Source of the DNA: Amycolatopsis sp. CA-230715
Lineage (GTDB): Bacteria > Actinomycetota > Actinomycetes > Mycobacteriales > Pseudonocardiaceae
Length of the DNA stretch: 64,000 nucleotides
Reading direction: 5' to 3'
Assembly (NCBI RefSeq): GCF_018736145.1
Contig: NZ_CP059997.1
Span: 5,021,501-5,085,500 of the forward strand
The position numbers and the translations under genes are program-made. The notes below the pieces were generated by a model that was not told the origin of the DNA, searched no databases, and worked only from the letters and a program-made list of their open reading frames with translations. Shown in pieces: positions 7,784 to 15,352 of this stretch. Position 1 is the stretch's first letter; each line of letters opens with the position of its first letter.

Positions 7784-8562
7784 CCCATCCCGCCTACGGC
7801 GTGGCGAGGCAGGTCGGTCCGATCGCGACCGTGGTGCTCGAGGACAACCCGTCCGAGATGACGCTCGAAGGCACGAACAGCTGGATCCTGCGCGCGCCCG
7901 GCGCCGCGGGCAGCGTCGTCATCGATCCCGGTTACCGCGATCTGGCGCACCTCGAAGCGCTCGCGGCCGCGGCGGAGGGCGCCGAACTGGTGCTCCTCAC
8001 GCACTTCCACGGCGATCACGCCGAGGGTGCGCCGTGGCTCGCCGACCGGCTCGGCGTGCCGGTCCGCGCGTTCGACGCGTCGCTGTGCGCGGGCGCGGAG
8101 CCGCTCGTGGACGGCGAGGTGGTCTCGGCGGCCGGGCTGGAGATCCGGATCCTGCACACGCCCGGTCACACCGGTGACTCGGTGACGCTCGTCGTCGAGC
8201 ACGAGGGCGAGACGACCGTGCTCACCGGCGACACGATCCTCGGCAGGGGCACCACGGTGCTCGAAAACCTCGGCGACTACCTGCGTTCGTTGCGCGCGCT
8301 CATCGCGCTGCCGGACGGATCGCTCGGCCTGCCGGGGCACGGCCCGGAGCTGGCGGATCTGCCCGCCACCGCCCGTGCCTACCTGGCGCACCGGGAAGAA
8401 CGGATCGAGCAGGTGCGTTCGGCACTGCGGGAGCTCGGTCCCGACGCGAGCGCGCGGCAGATCGTCGAACTGGTCTACGCCGACGTCGACCGGGCGCTGT
8501 GGGTCCCCGCCGAGTTCAGCGTGCGTGCCCAGCTCGACTACCTGAGGACGGAAAACCGATGA
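7780..8562 (+). CDS. Metallo-beta-lactamase-fold hydrolase, LACTB2-like (Rv3677-like)
   Basis: This 260-residue protein uses a GTG that overlaps the NUDIX stop (GTGA). It has the metal-binding motif THFHGDHAEG near residue 73, HTPGHTGDSV near residue 127, TGDTILGRG with the bridging aspartate, and GLPGHGPEL for the last histidine. The C-terminal helical region matches LACTB2-type proteins rather than antibiotic beta-lactamases. LACTB2-like proteins are often nucleases or thioesterases. It overlaps the next gene by ATGA. Confidence 0.88.
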   Translation: MTHPAYGVARQVGPIATVVLEDNPSEMTLEGTNSWILRAPGAAGSVVIDPGYRDLAHLEALAAAAEGAELVLLTHFHGDHAEGAPWLADRLGVPVRAFDASLCAGAEPLVDGEVVSAAGLEIRILHTPGHTGDSVTLVVEHEGETTVLTGDTILGRGTTVLENLGDYLRSLRALIALPDGSLGLPGHGPELADLPATARAYLAHREERIEQVRSALRELGPDASARQIVELVYADVDRALWVPAEFSVRAQLDYLRTENR

Positions 8563-8810
8563 GTGCGGTGGAGATCGAGTTCTACTGGCGGCCGGGGTGC
8601 GGATTCTGCTCCGCGCTGCACCGGCCGCTCGCCGCGAGCGGCCTGCCGGTGCGGGAGATTAACATCTGGGACGACCCGGCAGGCGCGGCGCGCGTACGGG
8701 AGATCGCGGACGGCACCGAGACCGTGCCGACCGTCGTGGTCGGCGAGCGGACCTTCGTGAACCCGAGCTGGGCCGAGGTCGAAGCCGCCTACAAAGCCGA
8801 AACCGCCTGA
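8559..8810 (+). CDS. Glutaredoxin/mycoredoxin-like protein
   Basis: The 83-residue product has a thioredoxin fold with active site CGFC at residues 14-17 and the cis-proline motif TVPTVVVGE near residue 56. Mycoredoxins of mycothiol-producing actinobacteria have the similar CGYC site and reduce mycothiolated proteins. This could be a second mycoredoxin-like protein. It is the last gene of an operon and overlaps its predecessor by 4 nt. Two palindromic repeats follow directly. Confidence 0.82.
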   Translation: MSAVEIEFYWRPGCGFCSALHRPLAASGLPVREINIWDDPAGAARVREIADGTETVPTVVVGERTFVNPSWAEVEAAYKAETA

Positions 8811-8812
8811 CC

Positions 8813-8889
8813 GCGTTTAGCGGGCTAAACGCGCCCAAACGGGCCGAGCGACGGCCAGGGCCGCGGCCTGCGTTTAGCGGGCTAAACGC
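8813..8889. repeat. Two TTTAGC palindromes, 57-bp period
   Basis: GCGTTTAGCGGGCTAAACGC occurs at 8813-8832 and again, identical, at 8870-8889. Each is two 9-bp arms around a GG centre. They fill the 81-bp gap between the convergent ends of the glutaredoxin-like gene and the MFS gene. The same element recurs at 15220-15352, 54694-54713 and 63889-63964. Confidence 0.9.
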
Positions 8890-8891
8890 GC

Positions 8892-10142
8892 TCAGGTCAG
8901 GGCGAGTTCGGCGGAGGTGGCGGGGGTGTCTTCGGGCAGGGCGCGCACGGTGCGGTGGCGGATCCACACGACCGCGGCCATCAGCAGCCCCGCGGCGCCT
9001 GCCGCGAGGAACGCCGCCGACGGTCCGCTGTGCTCGACGAGGTACCCGCTCACCGACTGCCCGAACGCGAGCCCGAGTGTCACGGCGGTGAGCACCCAGC
9101 CGAAGGCTTCGGCCGCGGTGCCGCGCGGGGCGACGAGTTCGATGGCCGCCGAGTGGGTGGTCGACTGGGGCGTGATCGCCGCGCCCGCGAGCAGCATGCC
9201 GAGCGCGAGGCCCCACAACGACGACGGCACGGCCAGCAGCGCGACGAACGCCCCGAACCCGCCGAGCAGGAACGGCAGCCGCAGCCGCATGGGCCGCGGC
9301 CACGGGCGCAGGCTGTAGGCGACACCGAAGGCGACCGAGCTGACCGACCACGCGGACAGCAGCAGCCCGCCGACGGTCGGGAAACCGGCCTCGGTGGCGG
9401 ACGCGGGCACCGCGACCTCGACGAAACCGATGACCATCCCGAACCCGAGCGCGGCGAGCGCGACGGTCCGCATACCGGGGCTGGCGAGCGCGCCGAGCAG
9501 GCGCCCGCCGCGCTGTTCCGCGCTGCCCCAGGCCCGCACGGTCGGGCTCAGCGCGAACAGGACCGAGCCGGTGATCATGCAGGCCGCGCCCGCCACCATG
9601 CCGGTGCCCGCCCACGGCGCCGCGACCAGCAGCCCGGCGAGGCCGGGGCCGAGGATGAAGAAGACCTCCATGCTGATCGCCTCGTACGAGAACGCCGCGT
9701 TTCGCGGGCTTCCCGCGGGCAGCAGGCGCGTCCACAGCGCTCGCGACGCCGAGCCCACCATCGGCTCGGTGATGCCGATTCCGCCCGCGAGGAGCACCAG
9801 CGGCACGGTCGGCGCGTGCGCCTCGATGGCGAACACGAGCGACACCATCGCGACGGTGAACAGCGCGGCGGTGACGAGCAGCGGGCGTGTCGGCCCGAAG
9901 CGGTCGATGAGCCTGCCCTGGATGACCGAACCCAGCGAGACGCCGACGAGAGAACCGGCCGAGACCAGGCCCGCGACCGCGAAGGAACCGGTTTCGCGCT
10001 GCACGTAGAGCAGCGCGGAGATGCCGATCATCGCGATCGGCAGGCGCGCGAGCAGCGAAGCCACGACCGGCCCGCGCGAGCCGGGGGCGGTCAGCGCGGT
10101 GCGGTAGTCGGAGAGCGACGCACGGTCTTCGGAGTGGGACAC
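8892..10142 (-). CDS. MFS transporter, probable drug or metabolite exporter
   Basis: The GTG at 10142 gives about 416 residues; upstream codons in this frame look like non-coding leader. About twelve hydrophobic segments follow, with the MFS loop 2-3 signature as GRLIDRFGPTRPLLV near residue 75. No substrate-specific motif is recognised. A 16-bp palindrome sits 22 nt upstream of the start and is a likely operator. Its 3' end abuts a TTTAGC palindrome. Confidence 0.85.
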   Translation of the reverse strand: MSHSEDRASLSDYRTALTAPGSRGPVVASLLARLPIAMIGISALLYVQRETGSFAVAGLVSAGSLVGVSLGSVIQGRLIDRFGPTRPLLVTAALFTVAMVSLVFAIEAHAPTVPLVLLAGGIGITEPMVGSASRALWTRLLPAGSPRNAAFSYEAISMEVFFILGPGLAGLLVAAPWAGTGMVAGAACMITGSVLFALSPTVRAWGSAEQRGGRLLGALASPGMRTVALAALGFGMVIGFVEVAVPASATEAGFPTVGGLLLSAWSVSSVAFGVAYSLRPWPRPMRLRLPFLLGGFGAFVALLAVPSSLWGLALGMLLAGAAITPQSTTHSAAIELVAPRGTAAEAFGWVLTAVTLGLAFGQSVSGYLVEHSGPSAAFLAAGAAGLLMAAVVWIRHRTVRALPEDTPATSAELALT

Positions 10143-10144
10143 GC

Positions 10145-10180
10145 GTACCAGTATGCCCGACTGTGGTACGGGGGTACCAG
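10145..10180. promoter_or_regulatory. TGGTAC/GTACCA operator upstream of the MFS gene
   Basis: TGGTAC-GGGG-GTACCA forms a 16-bp palindrome at 10164-10179, and another GTACCA half-site lies at 10145-10150. The position just upstream of the MFS start suits binding by a local repressor. No regulator gene is adjacent. Confidence 0.5.
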
Positions 10181-10384
10181 TTGTTTCGGGGCGAGCTGCG
10201 TCACCGGCCTCCCCCGTCGCGGGGACCCTGTCAGGAGCCGTTCGTCTCGGTTGGGTAACAGTGCGGCGAATTCGCCGATTTTCGGGCAACAAATGACCCC
10301 GTCCAGCGTCCTTGAGGGTGAACGACCTTGAAAAGCGGGGTAGGGGTCGTGCGACAGTAGTCGAACCGCTGTAACTGAAGAGGC

Positions 10385-10528
10385 ACTCTCAGCTCCCTCC
10401 GGCATACGGGTCGGGGCCTACCACCGGAGGGCGGGGAGCGCGGGTCGTCGGGGGATGAGCCGCGCACAAGCGAAGGGCCGGTGCGCCACGTCGGGGGTGG
10501 CGCCCGGCCCTTCGTCTATTTTTGGGGT
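10385..10528 (+). ncRNA. Candidate small RNA between the MFS gene and crp
   Basis: The 600-bp gap between two minus-strand genes carries three consecutive hairpins on the plus strand. CCCTCCGG pairs with CCGGAGGG (about 10394-10431), GCGCGG pairs with CCGCGC (about 10438-10465), and a strong terminator ends the series. No plus-strand gene lies upstream to own that terminator. A -35-like TTGAAA occurs at 10328, but no convincing -10 was found. It matches no RNA family I recognise. Confidence 0.4.
10472..10523 (+). terminator. Rho-independent terminator of the candidate RNA
   Basis: An 18-nt arm starting GAAGGGCCGG pairs with a 17-nt arm ending GGCCCTTC, separated by about 7 nt and followed by TCTATTTTT. 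The U-rich tail is on the plus strand only. Confidence 0.75.
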
Positions 10529-10553
10529 CTGCTTGCGTAGCGGTGCGGGTAGC

Positions 10554-10692
10554 GGAACCTCAGCGTCCTTCTCGCTCCGGGATCGCCAACTCATGAATGC
10601 CAATTCACCACGTTGGCGCTGTCCTCGCGAGAAGAACGCTGAGAACCCGCGGCGGTGCAAGTTGCTTGGTGGCTCAAGCGGCTTCGCCGCTT
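10554..10692. repeat. Nested inverted repeat and second hairpin, MITE-like
   Basis: Outer 22-nt arms at 10554-10575 and 10627-10648 match at 18 of 22 positions. Inside them CGCCAAC (10584-10590) pairs with GTTGGCG (10612-10618). A separate perfect hairpin, AAGCGGC-TTC-GCCGCTT, lies at 10676-10692. The block sits downstream of crp and is richer in A+T than its surroundings. It has no convincing gene. It may be a small mobile palindromic element or an elaborate 3' structure of the crp message. Confidence 0.5.
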
Positions 10693-10742
10693 ACAAAAGC
10701 CATAAGCCACAAGCAAAAGCCTTGGGGATCAGACTTGGAGCG

Positions 10743-11417
10743 CTAGCGGGCGCGGCGGGCCAGGCGTTCGGGGTCCAGGATCAGGACGCTCTTGCCTTCC
10801 AGGCGGAGCCAGCCGCGGTGCGCGAAGTCGGCGAGCGCCTTGTTCACGGTCTCGCGGGACGCGCCGACGAGCTGCGCGATCTCTTCCTGGGTCAGGTCGT
10901 GGCTCACGCGCAGCAGGCCTGCCTCCTGGCTGCCGAACCGCTGCGCCAGCGTCAGCAGCGCGCGGGCGACGCGGCCGGGCACGTCGGTGAAGATGAGCTC
11001 CGCGACCATGTTGTTCGTCCGGCGCAGTCTCCGCGCGACCACGCGCAGCAACTGCTCGGCGATCTCCGGGCGGCTCGAGATCCACTGGCGCAGCGCGGCG
11101 CGGTCCATGGTCACCGCGCGCACCTCGGTCACCGTGGTGGCACTGGACGTACGAGGGCCGGGATCGAAGATCGACAGCTCGCCGAACATGTCGGACGGGC
11201 CGAAGATACCGAGCAGGTTCTCCCTGCCGTCCGGCGACTTGCGCCCGATCTTCACCTTGCCGGACTGGATGATGTAGAGCTTGTCGCCGGGCTCGCCCTC
11301 GTTGAAGATGACGTGGCCCCGGGGGAACTCCACGCTTTCCAGGGTCTGTGCGAGCGCCTCGGCCGCAGCCGGCTCCACACCCTGGAAGATGCCCGCGCGG
11401 GCCAGGGTTTCGTCCAC
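10743..11417 (-). CDS. crp: cAMP-responsive regulator Crp (Rv3676-like)
   Basis: The GTG at 11417 gives 224 residues, the length of M. tuberculosis Crp, and AGGAGG lies six bases upstream; an ATG at 11432 is therefore rejected. The cyclic-nucleotide domain contains FGELSIFDPGPRTSSAT, the phosphate-binding cassette that contacts cAMP. The C-terminal winged helix reads LTQEEIAQLVGASRETVNKALADF near residues 165-190. Crp homologues in this position act as global regulators of carbon metabolism and resuscitation genes. The closeness of the whole sequence to the mycobacterial protein makes the call firm. Confidence 0.95.
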   Translation of the reverse strand: MDETLARAGIFQGVEPAAAEALAQTLESVEFPRGHVIFNEGEPGDKLYIIQSGKVKIGRKSPDGRENLLGIFGPSDMFGELSIFDPGPRTSSATTVTEVRAVTMDRAALRQWISSRPEIAEQLLRVVARRLRRTNNMVAELIFTDVPGRVARALLTLAQRFGSQEAGLLRVSHDLTQEEIAQLVGASRETVNKALADFAHRGWLRLEGKSVLILDPERLARRAR

Positions 11418-11574
11418 CTCGTGCCTCCTCATGGCGTGACGACCGCGTTCCTCACTCGCTGAGGAGCGTGTCGCCGATCACTAACGTGCAGTGTAGGGCG
11501 TGCTCACGAGATCGCTTCCCGGCTCGCCGACGCGGACGCGGGCAGCGGAAAAACGATCTCGCGGACGCTGGAGC

Positions 11575-11826
11575 CTAACTCCGCACGCGACGGGGGCGCA
11601 GCTTGGCCGCCCTTCCGCCGACCCGGCGCAGCCGGAAGAGCTCCAGCGCGCGCCCGATCCCGTGCCCGTAAAGGGCCCTGACCTCGTTGGGCTGCGCCTG
11701 CTCCAGGAACTCTTCGACCTCGTCCTCGCGCACCGCGGCGTTCTTGAGCCTGCTCTCCACCCGCTCCATGATCAGTGCGAAGAACATGATCACGAGCGGT
11801 ACGGCGATGACGAACCAGACAGTCAT
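11575..11826 (-). CDS. Small membrane protein (Rv3675-like)
   Basis: An 83-residue protein with one N-terminal transmembrane helix (VWFVIAVPLVIMFFALIM) and a charged cytosolic tail ending in a basic stretch (RLRRVGGRAAKLRPRRVRS). It sits between crp and nth, as Rv3675 does in mycobacteria. Nothing more is known of its role. Confidence 0.72.
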   Translation of the reverse strand: MTVWFVIAVPLVIMFFALIMERVESRLKNAAVREDEVEEFLEQAQPNEVRALYGHGIGRALELFRLRRVGGRAAKLRPRRVRS

Positions 11827-11972
11827 TGTTTCCTACCCTCGACGCGCCCTGCGGCTCGGCGCGGCGCGTTTGGTGTAGTCGGCATCTGTTCGAGATCCTC
11901 GCTCATCGCGGCTCGGTCGTGCCGCCAAGGTGTCGGACGTGGCGTGTCGGACGGCTTCCGTAGGCTATCGGG

Positions 11973-12731
11973 GTGCCTCCCGTTGCCCGTAACGCCCCCC
12001 GAAAGGGTGGCGAGGAAAGCCGCCTCGCCTTGGTGAGACGCGCCCGGCGGATGAAACGTTGCCTCGACGAGGCGTACCCCGACGCGAAGGCGGAGCTGGA
12101 CTTCACCACTCCGCTCGAGCTGATCGTCGCGGTGATCCTGTCCGCGCAGACCACCGACGTGCGCGTCAACGAGGTCACGCCGAAGCTGTTCGCGCGGTAC
12201 CGCACCGCCGAGGACTACGCCGGCGCCGACCGCACCGAGCTGGAGGAATACCTCCGGCCGACGGGGTTCTACCGGAACAAGGCCTCGTCGCTGCTCGGCC
12301 TCGGCGCCGCGCTCGTGGAACGGCACGGCGGGCAGGTGCCGGGCAAGCTCGAAGAGCTCGTGAAGCTGCCCGGTGTCGGCCGCAAGACCGCGAACGTGGT
12401 GCTCGGCAACGCCTTCGGCGTGCCGGGGATCACGGTGGACACCCATTTCGGGCGGCTCGTGCGGCGCTGGGGCTGGACCGAGCTCGAAGACCCGGTGAAG
12501 GTCGAGCACGCGATCGGCGAGCTGATCCCGCGCAAGGAGTGGACCAGCCTGTCCGACCGGGTCATCTTCCACGGCAGGCGCGTGTGCCACGCCCGCAAAC
12601 CCGCGTGCGGCGCGTGCCCGCTGGCGAAGGACTGCCCGTCGTTCGGCGCCGGGCCCACCGAGTTCGAAGTGGCCGCCAAGCTGGTGAAGGGGCCCGAGCG
12701 GGAGCACCTGCTGGCGATGGTGACCGGGTAG
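11973..12731 (+). CDS. nth: Endonuclease III, DNA glycosylase/AP lyase
   Basis: The 252-residue protein from GTG 11973 has the helix-hairpin-helix LPGVGRKTANVVLG near residue 133, with the catalytic lysine in GRKT and the catalytic aspartate in TVDTHFGRL. The C-terminal [4Fe-4S] loop is C-x6-C-x2-C-x5-C (CHARKPACGACPLAKDC). It removes oxidised pyrimidines in base-excision repair. The next gene starts one base before the stop ends. Confidence 0.95.
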   Translation: MPPVARNAPRKGGEESRLALVRRARRMKRCLDEAYPDAKAELDFTTPLELIVAVILSAQTTDVRVNEVTPKLFARYRTAEDYAGADRTELEEYLRPTGFYRNKASSLLGLGAALVERHGGQVPGKLEELVKLPGVGRKTANVVLGNAFGVPGITVDTHFGRLVRRWGWTELEDPVKVEHAIGELIPRKEWTSLSDRVIFHGRRVCHARKPACGACPLAKDCPSFGAGPTEFEVAAKLVKGPEREHLLAMVTG

Positions 12732-13324
12732 TGACGACGGCGACCAAGTGGGCGCTCGGGGTCGGCGTGCTGGTACTGGCCCTGATCGTCGCGCTGCTGC
12801 CGCGCGGCGACCGTTCGCCCGCGCCGGGCGCCGGACCCGATCTCGCCGCGGCACGGGCGAAGGCGGCGCTGGCCGCGTGCCCGTCGGGTGACGGCGAGGT
12901 CGAGCGGTTCCGCGGCGTCGCGGCGCAGTGCCTCGGTGACGGCGCGCAGGTCGATCTCGGTCGTGCGCTCGCCGGGCACAAGACACTGGTGAACGTGTGG
13001 GCCACCTGGTGCCCGCCGTGCAAGGAAGAGCTGCCGGTGCTGGGCGCCTACGCGGCCGAGCCGGGTGCCGCGCGGGTGCTGATCGTCCAGGTCGCCAGTT
13101 CCGCCGCGGACGGGCTGGACCTGCTCGCGAAGCTCGGCGTGAAGCTGCCGACGGTGTTCGACGGCGAGGGGCAGCAGAACGGCCCGGTGCGCGCCGCGCT
13201 CAAGACGCCGCCGACGCTTCCCGCGTCCTACGTGGTCGAGGCGGACGGGACCGTGCGGTTCGTGGAGACGCCGAGGACGTTCACGAGCACGGCACAGGTC
13301 CGCGAGGCGGTGGGTGCCGCGTGA
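12731..13324 (+). CDS. Membrane-anchored thioredoxin-like protein (TlpA/ResA type, Rv3673-like)
   Basis: The 197-residue product has one N-terminal membrane segment (ALGVGVLVLALIVALL) and a thioredoxin fold facing outward. The active site is WATWCPPC near residue 98, and the cis-proline region is TLPASYVV. ResA/TlpA proteins reduce disulfides of exported proteins, for example in cytochrome c maturation. Overlapping starts on both sides place it in the nth-marP operon. Confidence 0.88.
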   Translation: MTTATKWALGVGVLVLALIVALLPRGDRSPAPGAGPDLAAARAKAALAACPSGDGEVERFRGVAAQCLGDGAQVDLGRALAGHKTLVNVWATWCPPCKEELPVLGAYAAEPGAARVLIVQVASSAADGLDLLAKLGVKLPTVFDGEGQQNGPVRAALKTPPTLPASYVVEADGTVRFVETPRTFTSTAQVREAVGAA

Positions 13325-14007
13325 CCGGACCCGTCGTCGACGTGGGCTCCGTCCCCGACTGGCTGAAGCCGCTGGTGCAGGTCAGCGAAGATCTCGACGC
13401 GCGGGCGTTCACGCGCTTTTCGGCGCCGAGGGACGCGCGGACCAAACCGGCCGCGGTGCTCGTGCTCTTCGGCGAAGGCGAGCGCGGGCCCGACGTGCTG
13501 CTGACGCGGCGCGCCGACACGCTCGGCTCGCACGCCGGGCAGGTCGCCTTCCCCGGCGGCGGTGCGGACGAGGGCGACGACGGCCCGATCGGCACCGCGC
13601 TGCGGGAGGCCGAGGAGGAGACCGGCGTCGATCCTTCGGGGGTTCGCCCGCTCGCCGTCCTGCCCGAGCTGTACGTGCCGGTTTCCGGGTTCGTGGTGAC
13701 ACCGGTGCTCGCGCACTGGGAGACCCCGTCGCCAGTCCGCGCCGTCGACCCGGGTGAGACCGCGGCGGTGGCGCGTGTCACGATCGCCGATCTCGTGGAC
13801 CCGGCCAACCGCTACCAGGTGCAGCGGCACGGTCACGGGTGGAAGGGGCCGGTCTTCGAGGTCGACGGCCTTTTCGTGTGGGGTTTCACCGCGGGCCTGC
13901 TTTCGGTGCTGCTGGCACTGGGCGGCTGGGAGCGCGAATGGGATCACAGCGATGTGAGGGACCTTGACGTAGCTTTGTCCGCACACACGAACAGGGAGCG
14001 GGCGTGA
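13321..14007 (+). CDS. NUDIX hydrolase, CoA pyrophosphatase type (Rv3672-like)
   Basis: A 228-residue protein from GTG 13321, overlapping the previous stop. The NUDIX box runs from GGGADEGDDGPIGTALREAE to EETGV near residues 79-104. The preceding HAGQVAFPGGG matches CoA-diphosphatase members (NudL/NUDT7-like). The C-terminal region, FVWGFTAGLLSVLLALG, is hydrophobic, as in the family. It overlaps the protease gene by GTGA. Confidence 0.86.
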   Translation: MTGPVVDVGSVPDWLKPLVQVSEDLDARAFTRFSAPRDARTKPAAVLVLFGEGERGPDVLLTRRADTLGSHAGQVAFPGGGADEGDDGPIGTALREAEEETGVDPSGVRPLAVLPELYVPVSGFVVTPVLAHWETPSPVRAVDPGETAAVARVTIADLVDPANRYQVQRHGHGWKGPVFEVDGLFVWGFTAGLLSVLLALGGWEREWDHSDVRDLDVALSAHTNRERA

Positions 14008-15200
14008 ACTGGGTCGACGTACTGGTGATCCTGCTGGCCGCACTGGCCGCGATCTCCGGTGCACGGCAGGGCGTGGTGATCGCGCTGCCCGCGCTGATCG
14101 GCGTCGTCGCGGGCGCGGTGGCCGGGATCAAGCTCGCGCCGATGGTCGTCGAGCTGTTCGACAACGCGATCGCGCGCGTCGCCTTCGCGGTCGCGACCGT
14201 GGTGTTCCTGGTGGCGCTCGGGGAGACGCTCGGCGTCTGGGCCGGTCGCAAGGTCAAGGAACAGGTCAAGCGGAAGATCAACACCGACAAGCTGTCCGTG
14301 GTGGACAGCACGCTCGGCGCGCTCGTGCAGGGCGCCGTGGTGTTCGTGATCGCCTGGCTGATCGCCTCAGTCCTGACGAGCGTCACCGTGCTGCCGGGCC
14401 TGGCGTCCGCGGTGAACAACTCCGCGGTGCTCGGCGGGGTCAACAAGGTCATGCCGAACGAGGCGCAGGGCCTTCCCGCCGCGTTGCGCAAGCTGCTCGA
14501 CAACTCCGACGTACCGGCGATCCTCGCGCCCTTCCAGCGCGCGCCGGTCAGCGACGCCGAGCCGCCCGATCCCGCGCTGCTGCGCAACGACGTGGTCCAG
14601 CAGTTGCACGGCAGCGTGCTCAAGATCCGCGGCACCGCGCCCTCGTGCTCGCGTTCGCTGGAAGGCAGCGGCTTCGTCGTCGCGCCGCAGCGGGTGATGA
14701 CGAACGCGCACGTCGTCGCGGGCACCACGGAGACCTCCGTGGAGACACCGGACGGCCAGCTGCGGGCCCGGGTCGTCTACTTCGACCCGGAGACCGACGT
14801 CGCGATCCTGTCGGTGCCGAGGCTGGAGGCGCCGCCGTTGACCTTCGCGCCCGATCCGGCGCGGGCGGGGGACAACGCGATCGTCCTCGGCTACCCACTC
14901 GACGGCCCCTACACGCCGACCCCGGCGCGGATCCGCCAGCGCATCAACCTCGAAGGCCCGGACATCTACGACGCGAACACCGTGCACCGCGACGTGTTCA
15001 CGGTGCGGGCGCCGGTGCGCAGCGGCAACTCCGGCGGGCCGCTCGTCACGCCGTCCGGCCAGGTCATCGGGGTCGTGTTCGGCGCGGCCGTGCAGGACCA
15101 GGACACCGGGTTCACGCTCACCGCGGCGGAGGTGCGCCAGGAGGTCGAGGCCGCCCCGACGCTGAGCAGGCAGGTCGGCACCGGCCCCTGCGCTGGCTGA
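14004..15200 (+). CDS. marP: Membrane serine protease with CvpA-like domain (MarP-like, Rv3671)
   Basis: This 398-residue protein has about four N-terminal transmembrane helices in a CvpA/colicin-V-like domain (residues 1-140), then an extracytoplasmic trypsin-like domain. The triad is visible: His in TNAHVVAGT near residue 235, Asp in DPETDVAIL near residue 264, and Ser in RSGNSGGPLV near residue 342. In M. tuberculosis this protease is needed for pH homeostasis in acid. Cysteines in APSCSRS and the terminal GPCAG may form the regulatory disulfide known for the family. It ends the nth operon, followed by three palindromes. Confidence 0.93.
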   Translation: MNWVDVLVILLAALAAISGARQGVVIALPALIGVVAGAVAGIKLAPMVVELFDNAIARVAFAVATVVFLVALGETLGVWAGRKVKEQVKRKINTDKLSVVDSTLGALVQGAVVFVIAWLIASVLTSVTVLPGLASAVNNSAVLGGVNKVMPNEAQGLPAALRKLLDNSDVPAILAPFQRAPVSDAEPPDPALLRNDVVQQLHGSVLKIRGTAPSCSRSLEGSGFVVAPQRVMTNAHVVAGTTETSVETPDGQLRARVVYFDPETDVAILSVPRLEAPPLTFAPDPARAGDNAIVLGYPLDGPYTPTPARIRQRINLEGPDIYDANTVHRDVFTVRAPVRSGNSGGPLVTPSGQVIGVVFGAAVQDQDTGFTLTAAEVRQEVEAAPTLSRQVGTGPCAG

Positions 15201-15219
15201 CCCCGCTCCGGCGCCGAGC

Positions 15220-15352
15220 GCATTTAGCGGGCTAAACGCACTCCGCGAACCGGCCGGCCGGGCAGGCTCGCTGCCTGCATTTAGCGGGCTAAACGCACTC
15301 GGCGAGCCGATCGCCCGGCAGGTTTCCGAAGTGCAGTTAGCGGGCTAAACGC
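15220..15352. repeat. Three TTTAGC palindromes, 56-57-bp period
   Basis: Copies occur at 15220-15239, 15277-15296 and 15333-15352. The first two read GCATTTAGCGGGCTAAACGC; the third has GCAGTTAGCGG in its left arm. The spacers of 37 and 36 bp resemble each other (both start ACTC-GCGA and share GGCAGG). The array fills the gap between the convergent marP and hydrolase genes. The third copy contains the stop codon of the hydrolase. Confidence 0.9.

Noticed and set aside
7780..8562. Antibiotic beta-lactamase
   Set aside because: The metal-binding protein resembles LACTB2-type hydrolases in motif order and C-terminal region and has no signal peptide.
10418..10660. Possible 80-residue minus-strand gene
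   Set aside because: It runs across the terminator hairpin and the nested palindrome, has no ribosome site and no recognisable motif.
15220..15352. CRISPR array
   Set aside because: Repeats are only 20 bp and perfect palindromes, spacers resemble each other, copies number two or three per site, and no cas genes are present.
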